The translations under genes and the position numbers were made by a program. Under the pieces are notes generated by a model. It was not told the DNA's origin. It saw only the letters and a list, made by a program, of their open reading frames with translations, and did no database searches. A stretch of DNA of 64,000 nucleotides, taken from NCBI GenBank assembly GCA_032718475.1, contig JAUCBJ010002174.1:1-64000 (forward strand), read 5' to 3'. Below, piece after piece: positions 54,556 through 64,000 of the stretch; position 1 is the stretch's first letter; each line of letters starts with the position of its first letter. Source of the stretch: Nemertoderma westbladi. Lineage: Eukaryota; Xenacoelomorpha; Nemertodermatida; Nemertodermatidae.

Positions 54556-56759
54556 AACGATCCGCGAGGCCGCCACGCGACGGTATCGACCTGCGACGCC
54601 GGATTCGCCGACGAGGGACGATCCGGTACCCCAAGCGGAGGGCGGCCATCAACCACGAGAGAGGGACGAGTCGACGCATGACGGCGGTCGGAGTACCGAA
54701 GTCGCCGGCCAGCCACAGGCCGAGGGCGACGGATGGCCCACCGGAACAGCGACGGTGGGGCCGCGGGTACGACCCCGAATGAGGAGAGGAGGAGGAGATG
54801 TCGGTGAAGAGGACGTCGGGACCAGCGATCGGCTACGACGGGCCTACAATGCCACGAAGAAACAGTTAAAGGAGGCCAGAGAGGGAGAGAAGGTAACCAG
54901 CCCAAGTTATACCAACGCCTAGGTGAGTCGAATAAACATTTTCGGTATCTGGTCCTTTTTGGGCAGGGAGAACTGGCGAGTGAGAGTGCGAGGGGGGTCG
55001 CCACTGAACTATTCGAACTGTGGCGATCCGGGGTTATAGAGCCTGAAGTAGTATACGTAGGGCCGTATTTAGTGGATGCCAGGGGAATTAAGTTTGTGGG
55101 TTGGGCGGATCCGCACGAGGGCGAACCCGAGGTTAACCCCGAGGATTCGGTCTCGTCGGTTAGCGAGAACCCCAGAAAGCGGGGGGAAGTTAGTAGGACA
55201 GATAGACGACGGGAGTCTGTCGCGACCGATAAGTCCGCTACATCCTCCGCGAAAGCAAGAAGGGTGTTGGAGATAGATCTGGCGTGTCAACTAGACATGG
55301 TGGCGCTAGACCAGAAAGAATTAGAGAGGCAGTTGGATGAGGGAACTGCGTTGTTAGAGAAAGAGAGAGAGTTGGCGAGGGAGTGTAGAGAGAGGGCCGA
55401 GAGGGTGGCGAAGAACTGTAGAGAGCAAGAAGAGAGAGAGACAGAGGAACGTAAAGAGCGAGAGATGAGAGTAGAGAACGAATGTAAAGAGCGAGAGACG
55501 AGAGTAGAGAACGAGCATAAAGAGCGAGAGACGAGAGTAGAGAAGGAGCGTAAAGAGCGAGAGACGAGGGTAGAGAATGAGCATAGAGAGCGGGAGGCGA
55601 GAGTAGAGAGCGAGCGTAGAGAGCGGGTGGCGAGAGAAACAGAGTTAGCGAACCAGAGTTTACGAGAAGATAGAGAGAGAGAGAGAGCAGGGAAGCGCAT
55701 GTGGGATGATATGCATGCCCGGTTAAGGGGGCTTATGCAATATCAGGCCAAGCAGAAGCGCCGACTAGAACTGGCACAATTGGGATTATCAGAGAGTGAG
55801 GCCGGTTCGGGTAGTATTTATCGGGAGCCCGAAGTAATGGAAACGTTTGTTAACACCCCACTTACAGGCACCGGACGACGGTGTAACCATACAGGGGCGG
55901 GGGGGGGGGGGGGTGTAATAATAATACGTTAGAAGAAATTAATATTAATAGTACCGTAGTGGACAACCCTAACCAAACTTTTATTGCAGGAAATAACCTT
56001 TTACCCGGGAATAATAATTTAAATTTAAATACAAATAATCCAAATAATAATTTAAATTCAAATATACAAAATAATTCGAATAATAATATTAATTTAAATA
56101 TACAAAATAATAATAATTCTAATTTAAATAATTTAAATAATAATATTGATAACGGGGCTATTAATACTAAAATAGGAGACATAGGTGGTCTGGCCAATGG
56201 GAGCCTGCAAGGCCATGTAGTTAGGCAGGGAGCAGCGGGGGTGAGTCAACCCGACGGGAGCCTGCAAGGCCACGCAGTGGTACAGGGAGAGACGGGGGTG
56301 AGTAGACCCAGCCGCAGTAGAGACAGTGCATCGACTAGAGAGGGGCGTAGAAGCGAAGTAAGAGGTAGTGAAGTAAGAAGTGGCGAGTGGGGGGGGGGGG
56401 GGGGGCTACGGGCGCCCCACCATGGGAGATTAGTGGCGAGAGGGGGGGGGGGGGCAGAGAATGTCCCACAAGCGTCGGCGGACAATGCGCGGGGCGAGTT
56501 AGGCGAGTTAGGCGAACCGCGGCACCCGACGACGGAGAATAGTAGGGGGGTTGCGAGTATCCCCAACAGCATCCAACCGGGCAGAGAGAGAGATGTTGAC
56601 GCCGGGAGCGGGCGAGCGAGAAGACGTCAGTCGGAAGAGAGAAGAAGAACAGTGGAGTTTAACCGGGAAGTCGAAGAGAGATCTCAAGAGCATGAAGAGA
56701 ATAGAAGAAGCGTTGCTATGAGCAACCGGAGAGCAAGGATGGACAGTGAACCGTCGGTA
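54556..56759 (+). pseudogene. BEL-2 Gag N-terminal region (frameshifted)
   Basis: An open frame from about 54556 to 54922 (polar, Arg/Pro/Gly-rich, ending in RRAYNATKKQLKEAREGEK) passes to another frame that runs to 55932. That frame contains a globular part (FRYLVLFGQGELASESARG, VVYVGPYLVDARGIKFVGWA) and a long charged coiled coil of repeated KERETRVENEH units (residues about 100-200 of the 55072 ORF). A 14-nt G run at about 55900 coincides with the next frame change. The following frame (to the LINE-A insertion) begins with an Asn-rich tract (about 55985-56150) and Gly/Arg-rich segments. It has no known enzyme motif; I infer it is the Gag N-terminal extension, like the 749-codon ORF of BEL-1. 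Confidence 0.6.
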
Positions 56760-56791
56760 GTAGAGATGGAGTTAGGGAGTCAGTGGGGTCG
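56760..56791 (+). repeat. 32-bp target-site duplication, left copy
   Basis: It is identical to 60561-60592, starting GTAGAGATGGAGTTAGGGAG. It belongs to the interrupted BEL-2 reading frame (VEMELGSQWG on both sides). Confidence 0.95.
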
Positions 56792-57213
56792 GTCAGGTCA
56801 GGTCAGGTATTCTAGGTCATCGATCAAGAAAACTTGCCACCTCCATGCAGCATAAAGGAGGTGCCACCTGTAGCTGCATAGACCCTCTTACTAGGGCAAA
56901 TCTGGTCCTGTAACTAGGACCCCCTTCGTTCTGGGATAAAGGACGCCCTTGGTCCTGGATTAAGGACCCATATACTTGGCTGCAGGGGTATATGGCCTGA
57001 CCAGGCAGATGGTGATCTACCAATGGCTGGTCAGGAGTAGAGTGTTCTCATGTCCACTCTGAGAGCACTTCACTGCGACCTGCACCTGGCAGCAAGGGTA
57101 CAGGGCATGACCCAGCAGATGAGCTGCAACAGCCAATGGTGGGTCATGTGCGCCAGAGTAGATATGGGTGATGGGCCTCATATCTGACTCCATTGCGACA
57201 CCCACCCTGTGGA

Positions 57214-60200
57214 ATGGCAAACCAGGGTGTGGTATTTGCCCCGAGAGCTGACTCGGCAAAAAAGCACCCCCCAACCCCCACTATGGATTACATTAGCAAT
57301 GCAGAGGTCCGGCCACTAGAGGCCAGTGGAATTACCGGGCACAATCGGCCTCACAGGCGTCAGTTAACTCCTGACTGGCTGCCTGTCTCACCCCCTACTG
57401 GAGAGAGAGCAGCCAACAATTCTTTGAATCCCTTTCCTGATGACCTTTCTGGCCCAAACCCTGGGTCACCAGGAAGGCCAGATTGTGATGGGGAGAGGGA
57501 TTCTGGAGTTGGAGGCTACTCTCATGTTCCACCCCGACCAACAAAGCCATTGGTGAATCTGAGGCAAGTCACAAGACTAGCCTCAGTAAACACCCTAACA
57601 CTCGGGTCCCCAATGCGACAAGGTGAGCTGACTGCCTTGGCAGATAAGCTTTCTCTTAGCGCAGTGGGTGTTCAAGAGCACCGAATGCAGACTGGACAGA
57701 CTGATGAGGTTCTGATTAAGGACATGGGGGGCGGTTGGCGACTCGCCCTCGCGTCAGCAGATGATAGTGGCAATGGTGGAATTGGTCTATTGATGAATCC
57801 AACTGCACATGCAGCATTGGACAAAATAGACCAAATCTCTAACCGCATCATCCGTTGCCACTTCTCATGTTCTGGAAGACTGGCTAAGAAGTTTCCTAAG
57901 GTGGTTCTGATTGTGTGCTACTCTCCAACTAGTGTTGCCCCTGTAGAGGAGGTGGAAAATTTCTACCACAATCTACAAGCAGCTACTGATGGAGTGGATC
58001 AGCATGCATTCTTAACATTCCTGGGAGACTTTAATGCAAGTCTGCATCAATCACCTACATCGCCCTGGGTCTATAGCAATAGTGTTAACCGAAATTCTGT
58101 CCATCTTCAGGATTTTATCTCTGGAAATGGATTGTTTTCGGCTGGAACCCAGTTCAAGAAGCGAACTGGAAAGCTATGGACTCATAGTGGACCCAGTGGT
58201 CACAAGTCCCAGATAGACCATATTCTGTTTCGTAGGAAATACAGGAGCTCTATACAAGACTGTAATGCATTTACACTTCGACCCTTTTCCAGTGATCACC
58301 GCCTTATTGTGGCCAAGGTAAGACTTAGTCTGCGTGCTAGCAGAACAACGAAATCTGCCTTGCCGCGGCATGACTGGTCCTCTCTGTTGCAACAGCCAAG
58401 TGTGAGATCCAGCTTCACACTACAGCTGAGCAACAGGTATGAGGCTCTTGCCTCTGAGGCGGCAGATCACTGTGAGGGCTATACTGCTTTTACAGAAGCA
58501 GTTAAGTTAGCAGCTGCAGAAACAGTTCCTGTATACCCTCGAAACAGGAAAAGGGCCCCCTGGACTGACAACAAAATTCAGAAGTGCCGAAATGACCTTC
58601 ATAAGGCGCAGAAAGAGTCCCGACTCAAACAGACTACAGCGGCCAAGAATGCAGTTAAGGCTGCATCTAGGTCCCTGAACAGGCAGTACTCTGCTAATCT
58701 ACAGGAGCTAATAAACCAACAGGTTGATGCCATCAATGATGCTGACGACAGCAGGCAATCATCCCAGGCATGGAAATCGATCAATCTGCTTACTGGGCGG
58801 AAAAGCCAACCAACCACCAAGGTTAAGGCTGAATCACCAGCCGATCGCCTCAATGGTTGGAAAGCCCACTTTGAAAAGCTCCTCAATAATGACAGGGTAT
58901 TGCCTGATAACTTTATAGAAGTAAAAGTGTCTGAGTCTGTACTCCCAGATATTCCCATTGGCGATATCTCTTTTGCAGAAGTGAAGGCTGCTGCAAAGAG
59001 CATTAAGACCAATCGTGCCAGTGGAGTAGATGGTGTTCCCCCTGAGGTCTTTAAAATACCTGAGTGTTTAAAGCTCATCTATCCCATCATAGTAGACACG
59101 TACCGAACAACAAGAGTCCCACAAGAAATGAAAACAAATAAGTTGGTGCCAGTTCCCAAGAAGGGCAACCTAACACTCTATGGTTCTTTTCGGGGAATCT
59201 CATTGATCTCGATTGCTGCAAAGCTATACAATAGGATTCTATTAAATCGCATCAGGGATCCCATTGAGAGACTGCTCCGTGGAAATCAGAATGGGTTCCG
59301 TAAAGGTCGTGGGACCATGGAGCCCATTTTGGCACTTAGAAGGATAATTGAAGAGTTATCAAAAAAGAAAGACAGGCATCTGGCTGTTATCTTTGTTGAC
59401 TTCTTCAAGGCCTTTGATTCAGTCTCTCGCTCACGTATGTTCAGCATACTTTCATTATATGGGATTCCTGATGAAATTATTGCAGCAATCAGATCAGTAT
59501 ACGATGGTTCGACAACATTTGTGTCTACTGTTGACGGTGACACAGAACCATTTGAAGTGTTATGGGGCGTCCTCCAAGGAGACACACTTGCACCATTCTT
59601 GTTCATTATTGTGGTTGACTATGTTCTACGCATGTCCTTAGATCATTATAATGATGATGGGGTGATGATAACTCCACCTACTGGCTCCAGAAGTCGAGGA
59701 AATCCTGCCAAGTACCTAACTGATCTAGACTTTGCTGATGACTTAGGAGTACTCTCAGAATCATTAGAGGGAGCCCAACGGCTCCTCAGCTCATTAGAAC
59801 ATGCTGCTTCTAGTGTTGGTCTTTTTATTAACTCCAGAAAGACCAAAATTCTGACAGTTAACTTTGAAAGTCCTCAGCAAGTCTCTGATCGGATGAGCAT
59901 AAGCTCAAAGGATGGTATGCTTGAGCATGTGGACGACTTCTGTTACCTGGGATCATGGATCCGGAAGTCAGGTGAGGACCTTCGAATACGTAAGGGAAAG
60001 GCATGGGCAGCCTTGAATAGGCTTTCCAGGATTTGGAAGTCACCGAGAATTAATCGGAAACTTAAGGTCCGATTATTTAGAGCAGCAGTAGTTCCAGTAC
60101 TCCTCTACGGGAGTCCATGCTGGGCTCTAACTGCTGAGGACACCAAATCTCTGGATGGCACATTCACAAGAATGCTACGCCGGGTTCATTGTGTCAAGTA

Positions 60201-60510
60201 CAATGCACACATCTCCAACCAGACACTATATAACATTGGAGGTGTCTCATTGGTTCCCCCAAGCTTGACACTAGAACAAAATCGCCTCCGCTTTGCAGGA
60301 CATTGCTTTCGCCGTGAGGATCAGCCAGTGCATAATCTTGTACTTTGGCAGCCTCATGGAGTGAATAAGCATGGTGGACAGCCCATGACTTTCTTGAGAC
60401 GCATCTTAAAGGACACTGGCCTTAAAGATGCGGATGATCTAGCAAATGTCATGGGTGATAGGGAGTTGTGGCGGTGCAATTTTGTTGACAAGCCGGCACA
60501 GCATTCTTAA
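57214..60510 (+). CDS. LINE-A endonuclease-reverse transcriptase polyprotein
   Basis: The open frame extends from a non-ATG codon at 57193; the first ATG is at 57214 (1098 codons), and another Met lies 23 codons on. The residue numbers here count from 57193. Residues 1-130 are a Pro/Gly-rich leader. The APE-type endonuclease spans about 131-380: VGVQEHR (metal-binding Glu 162), CYSPT, FLGDFNAS (278-282), QIDHIL and SDHRLIVAKV (catalytic His 369). RT spans about 590-870: KTNRASGVDGVPPEVFK, LVPVPKKGNL, NQNGFRKGRGTMEPILALRR, FVDFFKAFDSV with Asp 736, GVLQGDTLAPFLF and FADD (847-850). The C-terminus has YLGSWIRKSG, LLYGSPCWAL and LRFAGHCFRRED. No stop or frameshift is present and all catalytic residues are seen, so it may still be active. 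Confidence 0.93.
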   Translation: MANQGVVFAPRADSAKKHPPTPTMDYISNAEVRPLEASGITGHNRPHRRQLTPDWLPVSPPTGERAANNSLNPFPDDLSGPNPGSPGRPDCDGERDSGVGGYSHVPPRPTKPLVNLRQVTRLASVNTLTLGSPMRQGELTALADKLSLSAVGVQEHRMQTGQTDEVLIKDMGGGWRLALASADDSGNGGIGLLMNPTAHAALDKIDQISNRIIRCHFSCSGRLAKKFPKVVLIVCYSPTSVAPVEEVENFYHNLQAATDGVDQHAFLTFLGDFNASLHQSPTSPWVYSNSVNRNSVHLQDFISGNGLFSAGTQFKKRTGKLWTHSGPSGHKSQIDHILFRRKYRSSIQDCNAFTLRPFSSDHRLIVAKVRLSLRASRTTKSALPRHDWSSLLQQPSVRSSFTLQLSNRYEALASEAADHCEGYTAFTEAVKLAAAETVPVYPRNRKRAPWTDNKIQKCRNDLHKAQKESRLKQTTAAKNAVKAASRSLNRQYSANLQELINQQVDAINDADDSRQSSQAWKSINLLTGRKSQPTTKVKAESPADRLNGWKAHFEKLLNNDRVLPDNFIEVKVSESVLPDIPIGDISFAEVKAAAKSIKTNRASGVDGVPPEVFKIPECLKLIYPIIVDTYRTTRVPQEMKTNKLVPVPKKGNLTLYGSFRGISLISIAAKLYNRILLNRIRDPIERLLRGNQNGFRKGRGTMEPILALRRIIEELSKKKDRHLAVIFVDFFKAFDSVSRSRMFSILSLYGIPDEIIAAIRSVYDGSTTFVSTVDGDTEPFEVLWGVLQGDTLAPFLFIIVVDYVLRMSLDHYNDDGVMITPPTGSRSRGNPAKYLTDLDFADDLGVLSESLEGAQRLLSSLEHAASSVGLFINSRKTKILTVNFESPQQVSDRMSISSKDGMLEHVDDFCYLGSWIRKSGEDLRIRKGKAWAALNRLSRIWKSPRINRKLKVRLFRAAVVPVLLYGSPCWALTAEDTKSLDGTFTRMLRRVHCVKYNAHISNQTLYNIGGVSLVPPSLTLEQNRLRFAGHCFRREDQPVHNLVLWQPHGVNKHGGQPMTFLRRILKDTGLKDADDLANVMGDRELWRCNFVDKPAQHS

Positions 60511-60560
60511 AAATGCAGCTGCAATGCAGCATGCCGATCCTGGTAGTGGTGGTGGTGGTG
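60511..60560 (+). promoter_or_regulatory. LINE-A 3' UTR hairpin and trinucleotide tail
   Basis: Right after TAA comes GCAGCTGCAATGCAGCATGC, containing the self-complementary GCTGCA-A-TGCAGC, then CCGATCC and a GTG/TAG repeat tail. The same block ends the copies at 18200, 44057 and 50220, so it is a good candidate for RT recognition. Confidence 0.7.
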
Positions 60561-60592
60561 GTAGAGATGGAGTTAGGGAGTCAGTGGGGTCG
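60561..60592 (+). repeat. 32-bp target-site duplication, right copy
   Basis: Identical to 56760-56791. BEL-2 coding sequence resumes here. Confidence 0.95.
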
Positions 60593-62428
60593 AACTCCGG
60601 GAGATTGCTGTCGCCCCAGAGAGACGCACCACACACCAGGAGAAGGGTACAGAATGTACCGGTACGAGGACGACAACAGGAGAGGGGATCGAAGAGAAAC
60701 TTCCAGATGGGATATAGCTGCCGATCAAGAGTACAGTAGTCGTGGGGAGGACTTCTTGGAATATTCGAGAAGATTAAACTTCGGTCCGGAAGGACACATA
60801 AAGACTGCAGGACATACTGTAGGCCTTACTGCACATACTATAGGCCATGCTGGGAGAGATAGTGTAGGCGATAGGGTAGCGCGAACAACGGGATTAGATC
60901 CGGAAGTCGCGGCGTATATACCGGTAGGTAGGCAAGAAGTGGATAGGCCTATACCGGTCCAGCACAGCAGTATGACTATAATATGCAGGGACATAACATA
61001 TATCCAGGGGAGGGGAGAGTTATTGCAGATAGGTGTATGGGCCCCAATATATTAACATCAACCCCAGTACCAAACATACCACCGGTGGGGGGGGGGGGGC
61101 AGGGTGACATTCCCCCATTACAATATCAACAATACACTCAACCGGGAATAAGAACGTCGAACCCCCTGGACGAGAACAGATCTTGCGACATGGAGATATG
61201 GAGGGGGCTGTTACCCCCAATGGTATATCCGACGCAAAGAAAGTCAACAGGCCCAACAGGCAGACCACACCCAACGGGAAAATCTGTACAGCATCCCTCG
61301 AACCCATTGGAAGCACAGGCAATGGGAATGGCAACACTTATCGATGCACTCAAGACCAGAATCGAATTACCACCAGTAGAGCCATTTAAATTCGATGGAA
61401 GCAGACCGCAAGAATACCTGCAATTCCGACGCATGTACAGCAACGAAATATTAACTAAGAACCTGATGCAGGCGGAGTGCCTAAAATATTTACAGGTATA
61501 CACAGGAGGCCCAGCGTACGACATCGTGAGGCAGTATCAGGGCATCGAGGGTGGCTTCACGACTGCATGGCGGGCCCTAGACAGGGAATACGGACACCCA
61601 GCCAAGATCATGAGACCCTGAGGGGAATAACATCGGGTGGCCTACAGGACAACCCTGTTAGTATAAAGACCTTCGCGAATAAGGTCGAGAAGGCGTTAAT
61701 CGTGCTAAAAACACTAGAAGCGCCATACAAACTCAACGCATCTAATAACATCACCACGATAGCGCAGGCACTACCGATCTGGCTACGTAATAAATGGAGA
61801 AAGATCGCCTTCTCCACCCGGGAGAAGAAAGGTGCGAAACCGGGTCTAGAGGAAATGTCAAACTTCCTCAACTACGAAGCGGAGTTGATCACAGACCCAG
61901 TCTATAGCGAGGATAGTCTGGGGAGGGTCCCAAAGACCGAATATAACAGGCCGAAACCGGAACACAACATGGCAAATGCATTACCAAAGCTTAGACAATC
62001 GCTGCCATACGCGGCGACGCAGGGGACTGCTAGTCGACATATAGCCGGGGGTAGGGCCACACCATGGAATGGACAGGGGCAAAATAACAACACAAACAAA
62101 TATAACCCCAACACGCCCAGTAGGCCAAACCCAAACAATAAGAACAGTAGGGAACTAGGTATGAACGTGAGTGCGATACGCAGCGCACTGTATAGGGACG
62201 GCTATAATCCAAACAACAAATGCCAATTGCATTCGAACGCACTTCATCAGACCATGAACTGCAGGTTTTGACAAGCGTTGCCCAAACAAGATCAGGTAGA
62301 ATACGCAAGGAAGAGTGGAATCTGTCATCGATGTGTGGCAGGCGGACACAAAGCTGATCAATGCAAAGAAACACCAATTACGTTCGCTCAAGGCAAAGGA
62401 CAGACAATGGCGACAAGCATAAATTCAT
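60593..62428 (+). pseudogene. BEL-2 Gag C-terminal part with zinc knuckle (frameshifted)
   Basis: Three frames cover this part. The first (to about 60970) is Arg/Tyr-rich. The second (60983-61621) contains PPVEPFKFDGSRPQEYLQFR and then FTTAWRALDREYGHP, the BEL/Pao Gag core (DUF1759-like). The third (from about 61600) continues HETLRGITSGG, NPVSIKTFANKVEKAL, PIWLRNKWRKIAF. A CCHC knuckle (CHRCVAGGHKADQC, spacing 2-4-4) lies at about 62321-62362, after a stop near 62269. The Gag ends TMATSINS then TAA at about 62428. Three single-base-type frame breaks and one stop mean it is not functional as written. Confidence 0.75.
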
Positions 62429-62462
62429 AAATTAGTCAATTAGTCAATTATTTATAAAGTCA

Positions 62463-64000
62463 TAAATTGCCTGATTTGCCTCCAGCTGTTAGAAGGCAAC
62501 TAAATAACACCAGCTTAGGTAGTACAGAACCCATAGACCAGGTGGTTAAAATAGAAAGACTCCCTACTATAGTAGATGAGCCTGAAATAATTAGGCCTGT
62601 TCTTGAAATCACCCCTTCGGTGATAGACACACCTGTGCTCCCTGAAGTTACCTCTAAATTCCCTCTGCACAGCACTAAGCTACCTGTGCCCAGTAGAACA
62701 GCCCATGAGACAGTTCAGGTCCTGGACCCCGAGCGAAATATTCATGATTTGTCGCCCGTTGTCCCTCGTCCGCCCGCTACAACGTTGGCGACTCCCGCTT
62801 CTGCGGTCGAATGGGTGGACGAGAGACGGCGGGGGATGGATCTCCTGCTCGGGCAGATGCAGGAGACTGTTCAGCAATTCAAGGGCACAGTAAGGGAAAG
62901 TAGACTAGAGTTGCAAGAAGTGCAGCAAAGTATCGCGCTCGAACACGATAAATTAGTAAATACACAAAGGGGTATACCACCACCCTCGGTAACAATGTGT
63001 CAGCCTGTTAGGTCTGAAGTATCTCATGCGCAAGGTGTGGAGCCTACACGCATATATACTGCTAGCGAAGTAGAAACTCCTATAGTGAACCCTATTAAGG
63101 GTAATTATAGACCTGTTGATAATGACATTCCCTATAGACCTGATCATAATCCGAGAAATTTATATACCGATAATTCGATATTAAATAACACGATGGCCCA
63201 AGAAAGTTTTACGCGTCAAATGGCTAGAACCGAAGCCCGGCAAGCGGTAAAGGTGGGAGAGATCGTCAAGTTCAATGGAGATGAGATGAAATGGTTACCT
63301 TTTAATGAATATTACAAAGATAACATACAGAACTCTGTACTATCTAATGGAGAGAAACTTAGATTCCTCATCGAGTGTTTGGAAGGATCTCCCAAGTTAA
63401 TGGCGTTAAAGTTTATTGGACATCCAGACGGATTAAGACAAGTTTGGGATACACTAAACATCAGGTATGGTAATAGGAATAACATAGCTGGGTATTTGTA
63501 TGCAAAGTTGGTAGCGCCCCGAAAGTTTATTAGCAACGGGATTATAGAGTTTTCCGATGAAATTCAGGAGATCTGCTGACAATTAGATTGGCTAGGTAAG
63601 TCTCATGAGTATCAGAGTGCTATGGTTATTAGAGCAGTGGCCTCTACCTTACCGAAGGGTGGAGTAGGTACACGCTGGGACAAGAAAGTGTTATACATGA
63701 TGGAACAACAACAACGAGACCCTACCATGACTGATCTCATGACATTCTTGGATGGCGAAGTGAAATTACAGCTCATAAAGCAGTCCAGAGAGAAGACATC
63801 GGAAAACAAGGTAAGTGAGAAACCCGTCTCCAGAAGAAAGGTAACACCAGTGTGTTATACCGACGACGGCGAAAGCCAAGCTTCCCAAGGGGAGGATAGC
63901 GGGAAAGACACTGAAAGATCTTATTATGTCAATAAAAAACCTAACGAACAGGGAAGTAAATTTAAGTCTCGATCCAATGACCAGAGAGAACAGGTAAGAA
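62463..64000 (+). pseudogene. BEL-1 family copy 2, truncated at both ends here
   Basis: The sequence starts abruptly at a position matching the middle of the BEL-1 749-codon ORF (LPDLPPAVRRQLNNT). It runs through the Gag start (MAQESFTRQMARTEARQAVK) to the window edge. It is highly similar but not identical to BEL-1. The TAG that ends the BEL-1 N-terminal ORF is a Tyr codon here, so the two BEL-1 ORFs are one. A TGA at about 63577-63579 replaces an Arg codon of BEL-1; after it the same frame continues at least to 64000. The copy is a different insertion, joined to BEL-2 at a point sharing AAATTG. Confidence 0.88.

Larger units (their letters stand above)
56792..60560 (+). mobile_element. LINE-A: essentially full-length RTE-like LINE
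   Basis: The 3769-bp insert has a 5' UTR of about 420 bp beginning with (GGTCA)n, one long ORF, a ~50-nt 3' UTR and a short GTG-type tail. The perfect 32-bp duplication around it shows a complete target-primed insertion into BEL-2 gag. A single-ORF, APE-RT layout of this size and a trinucleotide 3' tail fit the RTE group; the clade is not proven. At least five truncated relatives lie elsewhere in the window. Confidence 0.93.
53841..62462 (+). mobile_element. BEL-2: second BEL/Pao-type element, gag interrupted by LINE-A
   Basis: From a TGTTGG-starting hairpin at 53841 (a possible LTR start) the DNA becomes GC-rich and coding-like. It continues to a BEL/Pao-type Gag with a CCHC knuckle ending near 62428. 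A full-length LINE-A lies inside (56792-60560). LTR boundaries cannot be proven because no 3' partner is in view, and beyond 62462 the sequence switches to BEL-1-family DNA. Several frameshifts, some at poly-G runs, suggest the element is inactive or the G-run lengths are unreliable. Confidence 0.7.

Noticed and set aside
54477-55004. Minus-strand 175-codon ORF and other reverse ORFs at 55-57 kb
   Set aside because: They are shadows of the GC-rich BEL-2 gag strand; codon content and motifs support the plus strand.

Overview
This is a repeat-rich window of an AT-rich animal genome, most likely a marine invertebrate. The evidence is spliced exons with GT/AG introns, AATAAA signals, and RTE-like and CR1/Jockey-like LINEs. 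There are also BEL/Pao LTR elements and hAT-, piggyBac- and mariner-type DNA transposon footprints. No taxon can be assigned from sequence alone. Nothing prokaryotic was seen: no operons, CRISPR arrays or rRNA genes.

Host genes. (1) The main host gene lies on the minus strand and runs across most of the window. I pieced it together from six short exons: 49657-49491, 44516-44419, 36759-36631, 35632-35461, 35063-34823 and 9504-9289. Every junction keeps codon phase. The exons encode the ligand-binding end, Cys-loop, TM1-TM3 and TM4 of a pentameric (Cys-loop) ligand-gated ion channel subunit of the anion-channel (GABA-A/glycine receptor) type. Its 5' exons lie outside the window or were not found. 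Its last four residues are KDEL. (2) On the plus strand, 3532-4212 is a single-exon ORF for a small Cys-rich secreted or GPI-anchored protein that I do not recognise. The two genes converge.

Mobile elements fill the introns and flanks. 4.4-5.4 kb: LINE remnants and a 31-bp minisatellite. 7.3-7.9 kb: Ty3/gypsy-like gag remnant and a 60-bp inverted repeat. 9.85-11.3 kb: C-terminal part of an unusual reverse-transcriptase family. 11.48-13.52 kb: hAT-type element (8-bp target duplication) containing a TTAA-flanked foldback element. 13.5-20.1 kb: two degenerate LINEs, one holding a TTAA-flanked element and the other an antisense RTE-like LINE. 20.7-33.3 kb: a complete 12.56-kb BEL/Pao element with apparently identical 1192-bp LTRs and a 5-bp duplication, but lacking RT, RNase H and integrase. 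34-41 kb: LINE fragments, including one with a 15-bp target duplication. 43.2-49 kb: LINE fragment plus a cluster of minisatellites, including a giant inverted pair of 10-bp arrays. 50.29-53.0 kb: solo LTR of the same BEL family, split by a TTAA-flanked element. 53.8-62.4 kb: a second BEL/Pao element whose gag is split by an essentially full-length RTE-like LINE (56792-60560) with an intact ~1100-residue ORF and a 32-bp target duplication. 62.46-64.0 kb: a second copy of the first BEL family, running off the window.

Overall, several generations of transposons are nested in one ion-channel locus. Relative ages can be read from target-site duplications: the two youngest events are the BEL element at 20.7-33.3 kb and the LINE at 56.8-60.6 kb. 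In the feature list LINE-A is the RTE-like family of 56.8-60.6 kb, LINE-B its relative at 38.5 kb, and LINE-C to LINE-F are other families. BEL-1 is the 20.7-33.3 kb family and BEL-2 the 53.8-62.4 kb element.
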